Assembly: GCA_050250755.1 (NCBI GenBank)
Contig: JBFWOB010000003.1
Coordinates: 124,001-188,000, forward strand
Reading direction: 5' to 3'
Length of the DNA stretch: 64,000 nt
DNA from: Ga0077555 sp050250755
Lineage (GTDB): Bacteria; Pseudomonadota; Alphaproteobacteria; Rhizobiales; Hyphomicrobiaceae
Shown one piece after another: positions 8,467-17,409 of the stretch (its first letter is position 1; each line of letters starts with the position of its first letter). Under the pieces are notes generated by a model, which worked only from the letters and a program-made list of their open reading frames with translations, was not told the DNA's origin and did not search any database. The translations under genes were made by a program, and so were the position numbers.

Positions 8467-9513
8467 CTATCGATGATGGATGTGGCGCTCGTCGTCATCC
8501 TGGCGTGAAGCCGCCGTATCGTGCACAGAGAGCCAACCCGGAAGCGCCGGCCAGCCTTCCTTCGCCTCGCGCATCTGCCGCAGGGCCACGCGGATCGTGG
8601 TTCTTGTGAAGCGGCCGTTCATAAGCATGTCGTGAGGATCCTGACCTTCGATCACGGCTGCCCGGACCTGCTTCTTCAGGGCGGCGAACTTGGATTCGCC
8701 GAACGTCTGCAGCATCGCATCGAAGTGCGCTTGTCGCTCTGAATCAAATGGTTGCGGATATCCCATGGCGTCCTTGGCCGGATGCGGCGGATAAAGATGC
8801 GCGCAGGGAACAAGGTCCGCAGGGATGGGCTCGGTTGCGGCATGTGTTCTGCGCCGACGCAGAAGGTCGGGGAGGACGTGCGTATGCGGTCCCTCAGGGC
8901 TTTTGCCATGGGCCGGCGGAATGGGCTGATAGACCTCGATCCGTCCAACGCGGCTGATCAAGACCCGATTTGGGCTGGTTTCCAGAATGAGACGGCCCGC
9001 GGCACTTCCCGGCGCGAATGTTGTTGTGCCGCACACTTCGCGAAAGCGTGCGACGAGTTCCCTGTCGTGGACTCGGATGCAGACATCCGTCTGCCAGGCA
9101 TCCACGCCGACATCGAACAGGATCGCATCGCGATCTTCCGGGCGGAGCGCCGCACGGTCGGGACCAAGCTCGGTCAGCACGGAGCGGCGGCTCATGACAC
9201 TCTGATCACGAGGAAGACAGAGAGCTACGCGCGAGCTCCAACTGTCTTTGGTCACAGTCTCGAAGGCGACCAACTGGAGCGCGGCGGGCAGCACCAAGGC
9301 GAGTGCGCCTCGCGACGTAATGACGGAATGCGAGTCGAGTTGCGCAGGCTCTAGAGGGTCGCGCGAAAACTCGGCGATGGCACCGAATGTACCGAGGCTC
9401 CATTGTGCGTCAGGATCAGCAACCTGTTCCGCAAGAAACTCGGCCGGCACCCTGGCGCGACGCACCTGCGAAACCGCCTCGCGATCCGCCGAGGCGGTAA
9501 TTTCTGCTCTCAT
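8467..9513 (-). CDS. Conserved protein of unknown function (348 aa)
   Basis: I do not recognise a named family with confidence. The sequence is soluble-looking, with no signal peptide or membrane helix. Segments that look conserved rather than random are LTELGPDRAALRPEDRDAILFD (about residues 115-136), the Asp-rich VGVDAWQTDVCIRV, and in the C-terminal half HTHVLPDLLRRRRTHA followed by PADLVPCAHLYPPHP, which could hold a His/Cys metal site (inference). It starts at an ATG just after a purine-rich GGAGGGGGAGG tract. It is monocistronic and convergent with the epimerase. Confidence 0.75.
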   Translation of the reverse strand: MRAEITASADREAVSQVRRARVPAEFLAEQVADPDAQWSLGTFGAIAEFSRDPLEPAQLDSHSVITSRGALALVLPAALQLVAFETVTKDSWSSRVALCLPRDQSVMSRRSVLTELGPDRAALRPEDRDAILFDVGVDAWQTDVCIRVHDRELVARFREVCGTTTFAPGSAAGRLILETSPNRVLISRVGRIEVYQPIPPAHGKSPEGPHTHVLPDLLRRRRTHAATEPIPADLVPCAHLYPPHPAKDAMGYPQPFDSERQAHFDAMLQTFGESKFAALKKQVRAAVIEGQDPHDMLMNGRFTRTTIRVALRQMREAKEGWPALPGWLSVHDTAASRQDDDERHIHHR

Positions 9514-9812
9514 CGTCCTCCCCCTCCCTATTCTCGGTGAAGCACCATTACAGACCCTGATTGCGTCCGAGGCAACCGTTGGGTGGAGAGACAAGACAGT
9601 CGTTTTCTCCGTTTTGATCGGCCGCTTGGACGGTTTTTATCCGATGAACAATCTGTAGACACTCTACAGGCACCTTGCAGGCGCTTGTAGTCCATCGCAC
9701 TCCTGGCGCCCCATCGCCTCCCATCAGTGTCTGCTTAACGCCCCCAAAACGGGTAGCGCGACGCTATGCGAAATGATCGGCGACGATCAGACGGCATCTC
9801 AAGCGCGGGAGA

Positions 9813-10139
9813 TCATCCAGATTTGACTTCGATCCGGCCCGTCAAGCGCATGAAAGCCCCTTTGGCTGGCGTTACCGCGGTGTATGCTTCATCGGCAGCG
9901 AGATCGAGCACATGCACAACCGTGCTGCCGATGTGCTCCTGCCACGACAGAATGAGCAAGTCATCGCGAACCGCGACGACCTGATATTCGACAGTGTCCG
10001 AAAAACCGACATTGTCGCCCGCAATGATTTCCACGGTTAGCTCGCGTTCGGAGTGAATAGTAATTCGAGGCGTGAATGTCGCGAAGCTGATCTCCAGCAC
10101 TTGGCCGATTGCAAGCGCCGACGCGAGTCGTAAAGCCAT
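9813..10139 (-). CDS. MoaF-like (lipocalin-fold) small protein
   Basis: 108 aa. The pattern of a beta-barrel with EYQVVAVRDDLLILSWQE followed by TVVHVLDLAADE resembles the C-terminal half of MoaF and related stand-alone MoaF-domain proteins (VR-x-G/D-x-L-x-x-SW and VLDL marks). MoaF-like proteins are of uncertain function; some bind small ligands. The ATG at 10139 has AGGAG seven bases upstream. It is divergent from the MmgE/PrpD gene, with 164 bp between the starts. The family call is from memory of motifs. Confidence 0.65.
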   Translation of the reverse strand: MALRLASALAIGQVLEISFATFTPRITIHSERELTVEIIAGDNVGFSDTVEYQVVAVRDDLLILSWQEHIGSTVVHVLDLAADEAYTAVTPAKGAFMRLTGRIEVKSG

Positions 10140-10303
10140 CTTGCACTCCTATTGAGTTGCCCGGACGGTGCTGATCCAACATCACGGGAATGCCATGGAA
10201 TACTACGACGCATGGAATGCCGAGCCGTGTCGCGTTTGCGCGGCGGATTAACAACCTGCTTGAATGGCACCGTGACTGCTCGATCGCTTCACAGGGGAGC
10301 CGC

Positions 10304-11722
10304 ATGCCAAAGGAAAGCATTAATCGCCAACTGTCGAATTGGGTTGCGGGACTGACCTTTGCTGATTTGCCACCGCAGGTCGTCGACCGGGCGCGTGGCG
10401 TTACTTTGCAGGCGCTCTCGTCGGCCCTTCTCGGACACGACTTCCCGGAGACGAAGCAGGCGATCCGCCTTGTCGAGGAAGATGAGCAGGGCGCTGTCGG
10501 CACCGTCACGGCGCTGGTCGACGGCCGGCGCTTCTCGCGCGCCGGCGCAGCCTTCATCAATGCCGAGATGATCTTCGGTGGCGGCAAGTGGGACACATTC
10601 CGCATGGTGGGCCATCCAAACTGTGCCGTCATCCCCGCCGCGCTGCTGGCGGCTGAGGCCACGCGATGCTCGGGACGCGATTTCCTGACCGGCGTCGTTG
10701 CCGGTTACGAAATCATGGAACGCCTGGCCGCCGATTTCGTACCGGCCATCCTGGCGCGCGGTTTTCACTCGGGCGCCTTGTTCAGCATATTCGGAGCCGC
10801 GGCCGCCATTGCCAAAATCATGAGGCTGAGCGCCGACCAGGTACATGGTGCGCTGGCGCAATGCGTCAATCTGGCGGCAGGCAACCTCGAAGGCGGGCGT
10901 AGCGGTGGTCGCTCCGTGCGAGAGGGCGCCGCCGTACGCAATGCGCTGCTGGCCGTGGGCCTGGCTCGCCAGAATATTCCCGGCGGCGATACGGTGTTCG
11001 AGGGCGAGGCCGGCTTCTATTTCTCTTATCTTGGAAACAGGGAAGGCCACCTCAGTCACAGTTTTTCCGGAGCACGCACGGCCGACCTCGCCGACATCAC
11101 CGCAAAACTTGGCGAGAAATGGGTTTTCCTCGAGACGCTCTATCGCATCTATTCGACCGCGGGCTACAACATCGCCCATGTCGACGTCACAGCGGCGCTA
11201 TGCAAGCGCGACAGCATCCGCGCTGAGCAGGTTGAGCGGGTCGAGTGCGTCGTTAACTGGCTCGAGACCCAATATCCTAGCCCAGCGTTTCCCTCGAAAC
11301 GGACCGATCTCGAACCTGGACCTGAGCAACCGCACTACTACGCCGCCTACGCTATATTGACCGGAGGATTCCCGGTGACGAAGAACGTGGCGCAGAAGGT
11401 CGGCGATGCCGATCCGCCGGGTCTCGACGCCATGATGCAGCGCGTTCGCGTCATTCCCTCACATACGCAGCCGCTCTTCTCGCCACGCGTGACGATCTTC
11501 ACCCATGACGGCGTCGCCCATACGTTGCAAGCGACGGGGCGCGAGTTCATCATGACCTTCGACGAACTGGCGCAGAGGCTGGCGCCGATCGGCACCGTGG
11601 CTGCAATCGGCAAGACCCAGTATGCCGAGCTTGTCACTGCATGCCGGCAGATCGAGAACGCCAAAGACATCGGCGGAGTGATCGCACTTACCTGCCCACC
11701 GGATTCCGGTCGACGGAGCTAA
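10304..11722 (+). CDS. MmgE/PrpD family protein
   Basis: 472 aa, normal family length. PrpD is 2-methylcitrate dehydratase; most homologues outside prp operons have unknown acid substrates. Family segments: the early D-x-x-A helix (LPPQVVDRARGVTLQALSSA), AFINAEMIFGGGKWDTFR replacing the usual NG-x-x-x-H-x-x-D block, GYEIMERLAADF, and FHSGALFSIFGAAAAIAKIM. The substitution of GGGKWDTF where many members have H-x-L-D-x-D is notable. The ATG at 10304 follows AGGGGAG; the upstream in-frame part is not conserved-looking. No methylcitrate genes are nearby. Confidence 0.88.
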   Translation: MPKESINRQLSNWVAGLTFADLPPQVVDRARGVTLQALSSALLGHDFPETKQAIRLVEEDEQGAVGTVTALVDGRRFSRAGAAFINAEMIFGGGKWDTFRMVGHPNCAVIPAALLAAEATRCSGRDFLTGVVAGYEIMERLAADFVPAILARGFHSGALFSIFGAAAAIAKIMRLSADQVHGALAQCVNLAAGNLEGGRSGGRSVREGAAVRNALLAVGLARQNIPGGDTVFEGEAGFYFSYLGNREGHLSHSFSGARTADLADITAKLGEKWVFLETLYRIYSTAGYNIAHVDVTAALCKRDSIRAEQVERVECVVNWLETQYPSPAFPSKRTDLEPGPEQPHYYAAYAILTGGFPVTKNVAQKVGDADPPGLDAMMQRVRVIPSHTQPLFSPRVTIFTHDGVAHTLQATGREFIMTFDELAQRLAPIGTVAAIGKTQYAELVTACRQIENAKDIGGVIALTCPPDSGRRS

Positions 11723-11762
11723 CCGCAAACATAATTGGCAAGGTCAGCGAAGAGCTACGGGT

Positions 11763-11791
11763 GGGGGCAAATGGATCACGAAGCTGCCCCC
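11763..11791 (+). terminator. Possible hairpin downstream of MmgE/PrpD gene
   Basis: GGGGGCA (11763-11769) and TGCCCCC (11785-11791) can pair around a 15-base loop, 40 bases after the stop. There is no T-run, so this is only a weak candidate. Confidence 0.3.
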
Positions 11792-12012
11792 GCTTGATCC
11801 GCGCTGCCTCAATGCGACGCAGCGAGCGCCGACCACAGGCTAACCTGCTGGCACCCACGCAGCTTTCAGATCAAATTTTCCATCGCAAGTTTTGCGAAAT
11901 CAACCCATCCCTGAACCTGACAGAAAAAGAATATCGAGATGTCGGATCGGCGTGGGCCATTTCGTCCTTGTGACTGAGATCATTGAGTCGCCCGAAAACG
12001 AAAGGACACCCG

Positions 12013-12486
12013 ATGGCGAAGAACACGATCTGCGTATGGTATGACAAGGACGCCGAGGCTGCCGCCCGCTTCTATGCCGAGACCTTTCCCGACAGCGCAG
12101 TGAGTGCCGTCCACCGTGCGCCCAGCGATTATCCGTCCGGCAAGGAAGGCGATGTGTTGACGGTCGAATTCACAGTGGCGGGCATCCCCTGCGTCGGCCT
12201 CAACGGCGGTCCTGTATTCAAGCACAACGAAGCCTTCTCTTTCCAGATCGCCACCGACGATCAGGAGGAGACCGATCGCTACTGGAACGCCATCGTTGGC
12301 AATGGCGGCCAGGAAAGTCAGTGCGGCTGGTGCAAGGACAAATGGGGCATCTCCTGGCAGATCACACCGCGCGTCCTGACCGAAGCGATGGCGGCCGGTG
12401 GCGCTGAAGCCAAGCGCGCATTTGAGGCGATGATGGGCATGAAGAAGATCGATGTCGCCGCGATCGAGGCGGCGCGCCGCGGTTGA
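12013..12486 (+). CDS. VOC superfamily protein (PhnB / 3-demethylubiquinone methyltransferase-like domain)
   Basis: 157 aa, one glyoxalase/VOC-type domain. Family marks: TICVWYDKDAEAAARFYAETFP at the N-terminus, VLTVEFTVAGIPCVGLNGGP, and the C-terminal CGWCKDKWGISWQITPRVL. The enzymatic role of this group is unproven despite the frequent ubiquinone methyltransferase name. The ATG at 12013 follows AAAGGACA. It is 63 bases upstream of the reductase-like gene, probably co-transcribed. Confidence 0.9.
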   Translation: MAKNTICVWYDKDAEAAARFYAETFPDSAVSAVHRAPSDYPSGKEGDVLTVEFTVAGIPCVGLNGGPVFKHNEAFSFQIATDDQEETDRYWNAIVGNGGQESQCGWCKDKWGISWQITPRVLTEAMAAGGAEAKRAFEAMMGMKKIDVAAIEAARRG

Positions 12487-12549
12487 CGTTCTCCGCTGGC
12501 CGCCCCAGGCACGAGCGCCAGACATCGAGCGAAATAAGGAGGAAGGGCT

Positions 12550-13119
12550 TTGCGCAAGCTCATCATGTGGAACCTGATCACGCTGGATGGTTTTTTCGAA
12601 GGGCCGCGAGCCTGGGACCTCCAGTTCCACGAATATGCCTGGGGTGAGGAGTTGGAGCGGTTCTCGCTCGAGCAGGCAGGCGACGTCGGCGCACTGCTGT
12701 TTGGACGAACCACATACGACGGCATGGCGGCGCACTGGACCACCGCTCAAGACGAGACCGCCCATTTCATGAATGCAGTGCCGAAGTACCTGTTCTCCCG
12801 CACGGTGGAGAGCGCCGACTGGAACAACACTACGCTGGTGAAAGGCGATGCCGTAGAGACGGTGGCGCGGCTGAAAGAGCAACCGGGCAAGGACCTGTTC
12901 GTCTTCGGCAGCGCCGACCTCTCGGCCACGCTGATCCGCCACGGGCTCTTCGACGAGTACCGCATCGGACTCGTGCCGATCACGATGGGAGAGGGCAACC
13001 CGCTGTTCAAGCGGGACGCGAACCCGCTTAAGCTGGAACTCCTGCAGACGCGACCACTCGGCTCACGCTGCCTCCTTCTGCGCTACCAGCCAGCCGCTGT
13101 GGCGGCGGCTACGGACTGA
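12550..13119 (+). CDS. RibD C-terminal / dihydrofolate reductase-like protein
   Basis: 189 aa. The fold is that of DHFR and the RibD reductase domain, binding NADPH. It begins with TTG: GGAGG at 12538-12542 is seven bases upstream, whereas the first ATG is 22 bases from it. The resulting N-terminus MRKLIMWNLITLDGFFEG matches the usual MRKLI-x-TLDG start of the family. LLFGRTTYDGM and KDLFVFGSADLSATLIRHGL match the nucleotide-binding parts. Stand-alone members are uncharacterised. It pairs with the VOC gene in many genomes (general knowledge of such gene sets, not verified). Confidence 0.88.
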   Translation: MRKLIMWNLITLDGFFEGPRAWDLQFHEYAWGEELERFSLEQAGDVGALLFGRTTYDGMAAHWTTAQDETAHFMNAVPKYLFSRTVESADWNNTTLVKGDAVETVARLKEQPGKDLFVFGSADLSATLIRHGLFDEYRIGLVPITMGEGNPLFKRDANPLKLELLQTRPLGSRCLLLRYQPAAVAAATD

Positions 13120-13128
13120 CCCCCGCGG

Positions 13129-13148
13129 CGGGTGCGAGACCGCACCCG
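13129..13148. terminator. Hairpin between convergent genes
   Basis: CGGGTGCG and CGCACCCG form a perfect 8-bp stem with the four-base loop AGAC. It sits 10 bases after the reductase stop and 5 bases before the stop of the leftward 123-aa gene, so it can serve both. No T-run. Confidence 0.55.
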
Positions 13149-13152
13149 TCGA

Positions 13153-13524
13153 TCACGCAACCACGAACGCCGGCAAGCGGGCCCAGGCCGGCTGGCGCAG
13201 CGCCGAGCGGATCGCCGCGCCGTTTTCCGGCAGCAGAGCATTGACGACAGACGCCCAAGGCACGCCCCGCTCTTTGAAGACCGCAGCGATGGCCGCGAGT
13301 GTCTGGTCGTCCCGCCAGGCCCACAGGCGCTCGACAAGCGGGTCGAACGTCCGCGAGAACTCGGGTCCTGTCGACAGCGCCGGTGCATAGGCCTCGATCA
13401 TTCCGACAAGCTCGTCGACGGTTGCGGCCTGGATCACGCGCTTCACCTGGTCCTCGGCGAGCGCAAGCGTCTGCGCCGCGGCGTTGCGAACACGCCAGAC
13501 ATCGCCGAGGTTGCTTATAGTCAT
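13153..13524 (-). CDS. Small helical protein of unknown function (123 aa)
   Basis: I do not recognise the family. The sequence is predicted almost wholly helical and soluble (AAAQTLALAEDQVKRVIQAA, TVDELVGMIEAYAPAL). It is rich in Ala and acidic residues with a Trp-containing centre (ERLWAWRDD). The ATG at 13524 is chosen as the first convincing start. It follows the 534-aa gene by 36 bases on the same strand, so the two are probably one transcript and may work together. Confidence 0.7.
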   Translation of the reverse strand: MTISNLGDVWRVRNAAAQTLALAEDQVKRVIQAATVDELVGMIEAYAPALSTGPEFSRTFDPLVERLWAWRDDQTLAAIAAVFKERGVPWASVVNALLPENGAAIRSALRQPAWARLPAFVVA

Positions 13525-13560
13525 GGCATATCTCTTCGTGACTGGCCCCGCTGGGGTCAC

Positions 13561-15165
13561 TCAATGTTCGGTCGGCCGGAAATGTTCGGCAAACACATTG
13601 TAGCAATCATGCGTCTGAGCACGCTTGATATAGCGAGACTGGTGCTTGGCGTAGCCACGCACGATGTCATCGCGCCGTGGCGTCTTGTTGCTGCGATATT
13701 CCTCGAGCGATGACGAGCAGTTGCGCATGACGTGAGGGTCGTTCTGCCAATGGCAGCCGGCATAAGTGATCACGTCGAGAAGCTGGCGTCGCTCGCTGGT
13801 GCGCTCGAGGTAGCTATCAACGAGCGCGCAGGCACGCGGCGCATCCTGAGCGAGCACATGCTCCTCAATGACCGGCAGCATGCGATCGACAGCGATGCCA
13901 TCGGCCCAGGCCTTGTAGGCTTTTCGCGGCTCCAGTGTGAACTTGGCATCACGCGGGTAGATGGAGTTCGAGCGTATCGTGTCGTTCATGAAGCGCGCTG
14001 CCATGAACGGCCCCTTCGCCTGGTGCGGATTGTCGAAGTTGCGGATCCAGTGCTGCACCACGTTGGCATAGTCGAGCGCGTGCGTTGGATGCGAGAACAG
14101 ACTGGGATGCTCGAGCACGTCGATGAGATAGCGCTGGAAGCAGACGAAAACGGCATCCATGACGTCCTGGATACCCGCGCCTCGCTTGTAGAGGCCAAGC
14201 AAAGCTGAATTGACGTCGAACGGCCCGCCCCAGAGCATTGCTTCGGTGAGCCGATCGAGTTCACCCTCTGTGAGCGGCATGTCGCTGCGCTTCGGGATCA
14301 TGGCGCTCTTCGGCACCTCCATGCGCAACACATTCGAGATCTCGGTCCACAGGCCATGCAGGCGTGGCGCGCACCCGAGATCCGGCACCACCGTGTAGAT
14401 GACCTCGTGCGCATTCTCCCAGCCGAGATAGTCGGCAAGGTGGACGAGTGCGCGGGCGCGGATCGCCTTGTGGCCGATGTTCTGGTAGCCGCCTCGATTG
14501 ATGAGGGTGTCCTGCAGATCGATGATGCCCGAAAAAAGGATCGCATCCTTGAGACGCTCGCGGTTCGCCGGGTCCTTTGCGAGGCCAAGAAACAACCCGT
14601 AGGCCTCGTCTCTCTCGCCCTCAGAAATGGCCCAGCTCATGCGCTCGAGCCTTTCTTCGACCGTCCCCTTCTCGATGGGATCCTGGTCCTCGAAATAGAT
14701 CTTTGGCGGCGTCCACGAGGGACCATCGAAGCGATCGCCCTCGTGATGTGGATCGGGCACCTTGGCGTTGCACTTCTCGGCATCACGCGCGTAATGGCCC
14801 GGAAATTCGCAGATGATCTGCTCCCAGATGTTGAGGCCCTGCGGCACGTACCACATGGCCTGCACCGAGGGCAGGATGCCGCGTGTCCCCCCGATCTCCT
14901 CCAGCAGCGAGACGGCGCCGCGCCAACCGAGGATCGTGTGATCGTAATTGACACCGCGCATCTCGCCGGTCGGCAACCGCATGAGATGCGAAGGCACCTG
15001 CACAAAGGGCGCCGCGGCGGCGATCGCCTCCTTGATCATCCCTTTGAGCGGCTGCTTCTCGTCCGTGACGAGCCGGCAGAAGGTCTCCGTCGCTTCGCGA
15101 TATCTGACCCCCTGGATCTCCTCGCGCATGCGATCGATCGATGCAATGCCGTGATACAGCGTCAT
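13561..15165 (-). CDS. Large soluble protein of unknown function (534 aa)
   Basis: I do not recognise the family. GGAGG lies about 9 bases before the ATG at 15165. There is no signal peptide or clear membrane helix; it is mostly helical by eye. Histidine-rich stretches stand out: YQNIGHKAIRARALVHLADY, followed by WENAHEVIY and CAPRLHGLW, and near the C-terminus ITYAGCHWQNDPHVMRN and YAKHQSRYIK. The regular spacing of His and Asp suggests a metal-dependent or helical-repeat enzyme (inference only). Composition and codon use match neighbours, and the long antisense frame over it is a GC-rich shadow. Partner: the 123-aa gene downstream. Confidence 0.75.
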   Translation of the reverse strand: MTLYHGIASIDRMREEIQGVRYREATETFCRLVTDEKQPLKGMIKEAIAAAAPFVQVPSHLMRLPTGEMRGVNYDHTILGWRGAVSLLEEIGGTRGILPSVQAMWYVPQGLNIWEQIICEFPGHYARDAEKCNAKVPDPHHEGDRFDGPSWTPPKIYFEDQDPIEKGTVEERLERMSWAISEGERDEAYGLFLGLAKDPANRERLKDAILFSGIIDLQDTLINRGGYQNIGHKAIRARALVHLADYLGWENAHEVIYTVVPDLGCAPRLHGLWTEISNVLRMEVPKSAMIPKRSDMPLTEGELDRLTEAMLWGGPFDVNSALLGLYKRGAGIQDVMDAVFVCFQRYLIDVLEHPSLFSHPTHALDYANVVQHWIRNFDNPHQAKGPFMAARFMNDTIRSNSIYPRDAKFTLEPRKAYKAWADGIAVDRMLPVIEEHVLAQDAPRACALVDSYLERTSERRQLLDVITYAGCHWQNDPHVMRNCSSSLEEYRSNKTPRRDDIVRGYAKHQSRYIKRAQTHDCYNVFAEHFRPTEH

Positions 15166-15760
15166 GGCGATCCTCCGTCGTTCGTGAGCGGTGGAACGAG
15201 CAATATGATGTATCAGAACGCGAAGACGCGACGGATGCAAGCGCCGACCGCATATAACTGCGGACCCTTGATGCAACTTGAGTCTGCACAGCAGCTCGCA
15301 AAGAGCGATCGTCTGTCACCCATCCCCACGCTGCATTACGAATACAGCATGGCGGCTGTTTTCGACGATCGCGCTCTCATAGATATACTGAAAAGTAATG
15401 TGATCGAACTGGTCGCAGTTGTCGCCGCAATGGTGTGGGCAGCGACCACACTCCTTGTCATGTCCGCTTCAAGGGATCGAAACCCCTGGAACCGTTCGCA
15501 CGAAAGCAGATCACGCACTCGCCGATGGTGTCGGCAACGTGCAATACACATCTGAACGGTTAAGCGTTATGGCGGTATAGCCGACAGAAAAACCATCGAC
15601 GCGATCACAGAGCGATCATCTTGGCGAAAGCTCCAGGATCGGCGCCGCGCCGCCTGCGGCCCGGACCACCATCTGCATCACCGATGGAAGGCCCGGGCCT
15701 TAGCCAATCTTCCCGGCGCTGCGGACAGCGGCGGGACACAATCGCCGAAGCTCGTGGAGC
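15166..15760. other. Intergenic region, 595 bp
   Basis: Lies between two leftward genes. It should contain the promoter of the 534-aa gene and the 3' end of the DUF1269 transcript. The only item of note is a rightward 68-codon frame with one hydrophobic stretch, listed separately. Confidence 0.5.
15349..15555 (+). CDS. Possible small membrane protein (68 aa), weak
   Basis: The ATG at 15349 opens a frame with a single hydrophobic segment VIELVAVVAAMVWAATTLLVM (about residues 18-38), then a basic Arg/Ser-rich tail. That topology is typical of small bacterial membrane proteins, but no ribosome site is visible upstream and the frame continues the long antisense shadow of the 534-aa gene. It may be chance. 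Confidence 0.22.
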   Translation: MAAVFDDRALIDILKSNVIELVAVVAAMVWAATTLLVMSASRDRNPWNRSHESRSRTRRWCRQRAIHI

Positions 15761-16288
15761 CTAAGAGGCTTTCGGTTCACTCGATCCGGACAAGGCCGCT
15801 TTGAGCTTTGCTTCTTGCTCATTGGATAGAGATGTCTTGATCACGCGTGGCTTGAAGGGCTCAATCTCCGGTAGGACTTTGTCTGGAGTGGAACTCCTTA
15901 CCAGGATAAAAAGTGCTGAGGTATTTTTCGGGATCGTTTCTCCCAGGCGCTTGATGAACTCATCGTTGATGCCGTAGTCGGCAAATGAGCCTGAGATCGC
16001 GCCCATCCCCGCCCCTGCCAAGCCGCCGACAATCATACCAGCCAAGGGGTTCAGGACAAGCAGCCCAGCCAGCATGCCAAGCAGCATTCCAGTGCTCATG
16101 CCGCCAGTAGCGCTCAGCGCAACAAGATTGACCGATTGTTTAACGTGAATTTTGCCTTCGGCATTTCGAGTTACGATGCAGGCATCTTCAAGGTCGATCA
16201 AATGCTCCTTCTGCATGCCCCGCAATTTGCTCAGCACGTCGTCTGCGGTCCCGACACCGTCAAAATCGAGAACAACCAAGTCGCTCAT
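15761..16288 (-). CDS. DUF1269-like membrane protein with glycine zipper
   Basis: 175 aa. An N-terminal ferredoxin-like part (SDLVVLDFDGVGTADDVLSKL), then a Gly-rich hydrophobic zone (about residues 62-106: GGMSTGMLLGMLAGLLVLNP, then GMIVGGLAGAGMGAISGSFAD), then a C-terminal globular part with NTSALFILVRSS. This order is that of DUF1269 proteins, membrane-associated and of unknown role. GGAGGAG lies upstream of the ATG at 16288. It is downstream of a divergently or independently regulated AraC gene on the same strand; linkage is unclear. Confidence 0.85.
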   Translation of the reverse strand: MSDLVVLDFDGVGTADDVLSKLRGMQKEHLIDLEDACIVTRNAEGKIHVKQSVNLVALSATGGMSTGMLLGMLAGLLVLNPLAGMIVGGLAGAGMGAISGSFADYGINDEFIKRLGETIPKNTSALFILVRSSTPDKVLPEIEPFKPRVIKTSLSNEQEAKLKAALSGSSEPKAS

Positions 16289-16389
16289 TTTTTTTACTCC
16301 TCCTACAGAGTTCGACAGTGAGGTCATCCTGTTGATCGAGCAAGCGGTCGTTGTCACGTCGGCCCAGCGATTGTTCTTCGGCAACTGAA

Positions 16390-17409
16390 CTATCCCAACA
16401 GATCTACATAGCAGCTGCTCGCCTCCTGGCGGTCCACGCTGGTCTTGGTCGCCGGCAAGATGCTATCGAGCGCCGCAGCGCGTACATCGCGTGGTGCACA
16501 ATGGAACTCTTGGCGAAACGCTCTCGTGAATGTTGACGCGTCCTGAAAGCAGAAGTCAGTGGCAATCTCGTAGATCCGACGAGTGCTGGAGGGATCAGAA
16601 AGAATGGCATAAGCAGCTTGCAACCGTAATTTCTGAATATAACGGACAACTCCACCATCATGCTCGAAGAGCCGGTACAATTGAGATCTTGAGATGCCGC
16701 CCATCCTGCAAAGTTCTGCTGGGCTGAACTCGGGAGTTCTAAGTTGCTGGTGTACGATACGTCGGACTCGCTCTTTACGAGCACTGCCGACCCCCGATTC
16801 CGCCGCCGCAAGCCTATCAGACGACGGGGCGATGCAGGCCGAGAACATGCTACGCATGGCGACAGCCACACGCCGGTAATCCTCAGCATCGATCGTCGGC
16901 AGCCATCGATCAATAGCGAGCAAGTAATCTGCGAGAAGGCCGCCCAGGGGATTGTTCAAGATGGTGCCAGTGGCAGAATCCAACACTGGCGCAATATCTC
17001 GAAATTCTTCGCGAGGCAGGATGACTTGAAGGCGCTCGACGTGCGATCGCTGACTATTCGAGGGATGACCGAGCGACCAGATATAAGGGATGCCCGGCGG
17101 CACAGAAAGCTGGGCTCCACGCGTCTCAATCATCGTCGATCCATTTCGGCAGACCGACAGAACCCAATGATCGGCAGGAGCTTTGCTTATGTTGGCCTTG
17201 GACCGCGCCACGCTGACAGGCGGCGCAGTCACTCTGCTGACCAATAGGCTGCCCAAGTCCCAAATCTCATTCTGAGCCAAGAACCCTGCGTCTTCGTCGG
17301 TTCGAGACCCCACCTCGAATACAGGACTGAACCAGTCGCGCCACGCATCGAGTTGATGTGGCGGCTTTATGTTGTGAGTACGAAAGAGAACCGGATTATG
17401 ATTCGTCAA
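16390..17409 (-). CDS. AraC-family transcriptional regulator
   Basis: 339 aa. The N-terminal ligand-binding domain (about residues 10-190) is of the AraC_binding_2 (FeaR/AlkS-neighbour) kind, with LDAWRDWFSPVFEV near the start. The C-terminal double helix-turn-helix spans about residues 215-320: first helix pair ELCRMGGISRSQLYRLFE, second IYEIATDFCFQDASTFTRAF, and the closing FHCAPRDVR. It is likely a cytoplasmic activator of a catabolic or stress gene. It ends about 100 bases before the DUF1269 start, but no obvious target operon is adjacent. Confidence 0.92.
   Translation of the reverse strand: MTNHNPVLFRTHNIKPPHQLDAWRDWFSPVFEVGSRTDEDAGFLAQNEIWDLGSLLVSRVTAPPVSVARSKANISKAPADHWVLSVCRNGSTMIETRGAQLSVPPGIPYIWSLGHPSNSQRSHVERLQVILPREEFRDIAPVLDSATGTILNNPLGGLLADYLLAIDRWLPTIDAEDYRRVAVAMRSMFSACIAPSSDRLAAAESGVGSARKERVRRIVHQQLRTPEFSPAELCRMGGISRSQLYRLFEHDGGVVRYIQKLRLQAAYAILSDPSSTRRIYEIATDFCFQDASTFTRAFRQEFHCAPRDVRAAALDSILPATKTSVDRQEASSCYVDLLG

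Noticed and set aside
9961..10662. 233-codon leftward frame
   Set aside because: Overlaps the MoaF-like gene and the start of the MmgE/PrpD gene; composition is that of a shadow frame.
10289..11179. 296-codon leftward frame
   Set aside because: Antisense to the MmgE/PrpD gene, Arg/His-rich as GC-rich shadows are.
11980..12942. 320-codon leftward frame across the VOC and RibD-like genes
   Set aside because: It spans two recognised genes of the other strand; its translation has no motif.
14356..15555. 399-codon rightward frame
   Set aside because: Antisense shadow of the 534-aa gene over most of its length; only its last 68 codons were kept as a very weak small-protein candidate.
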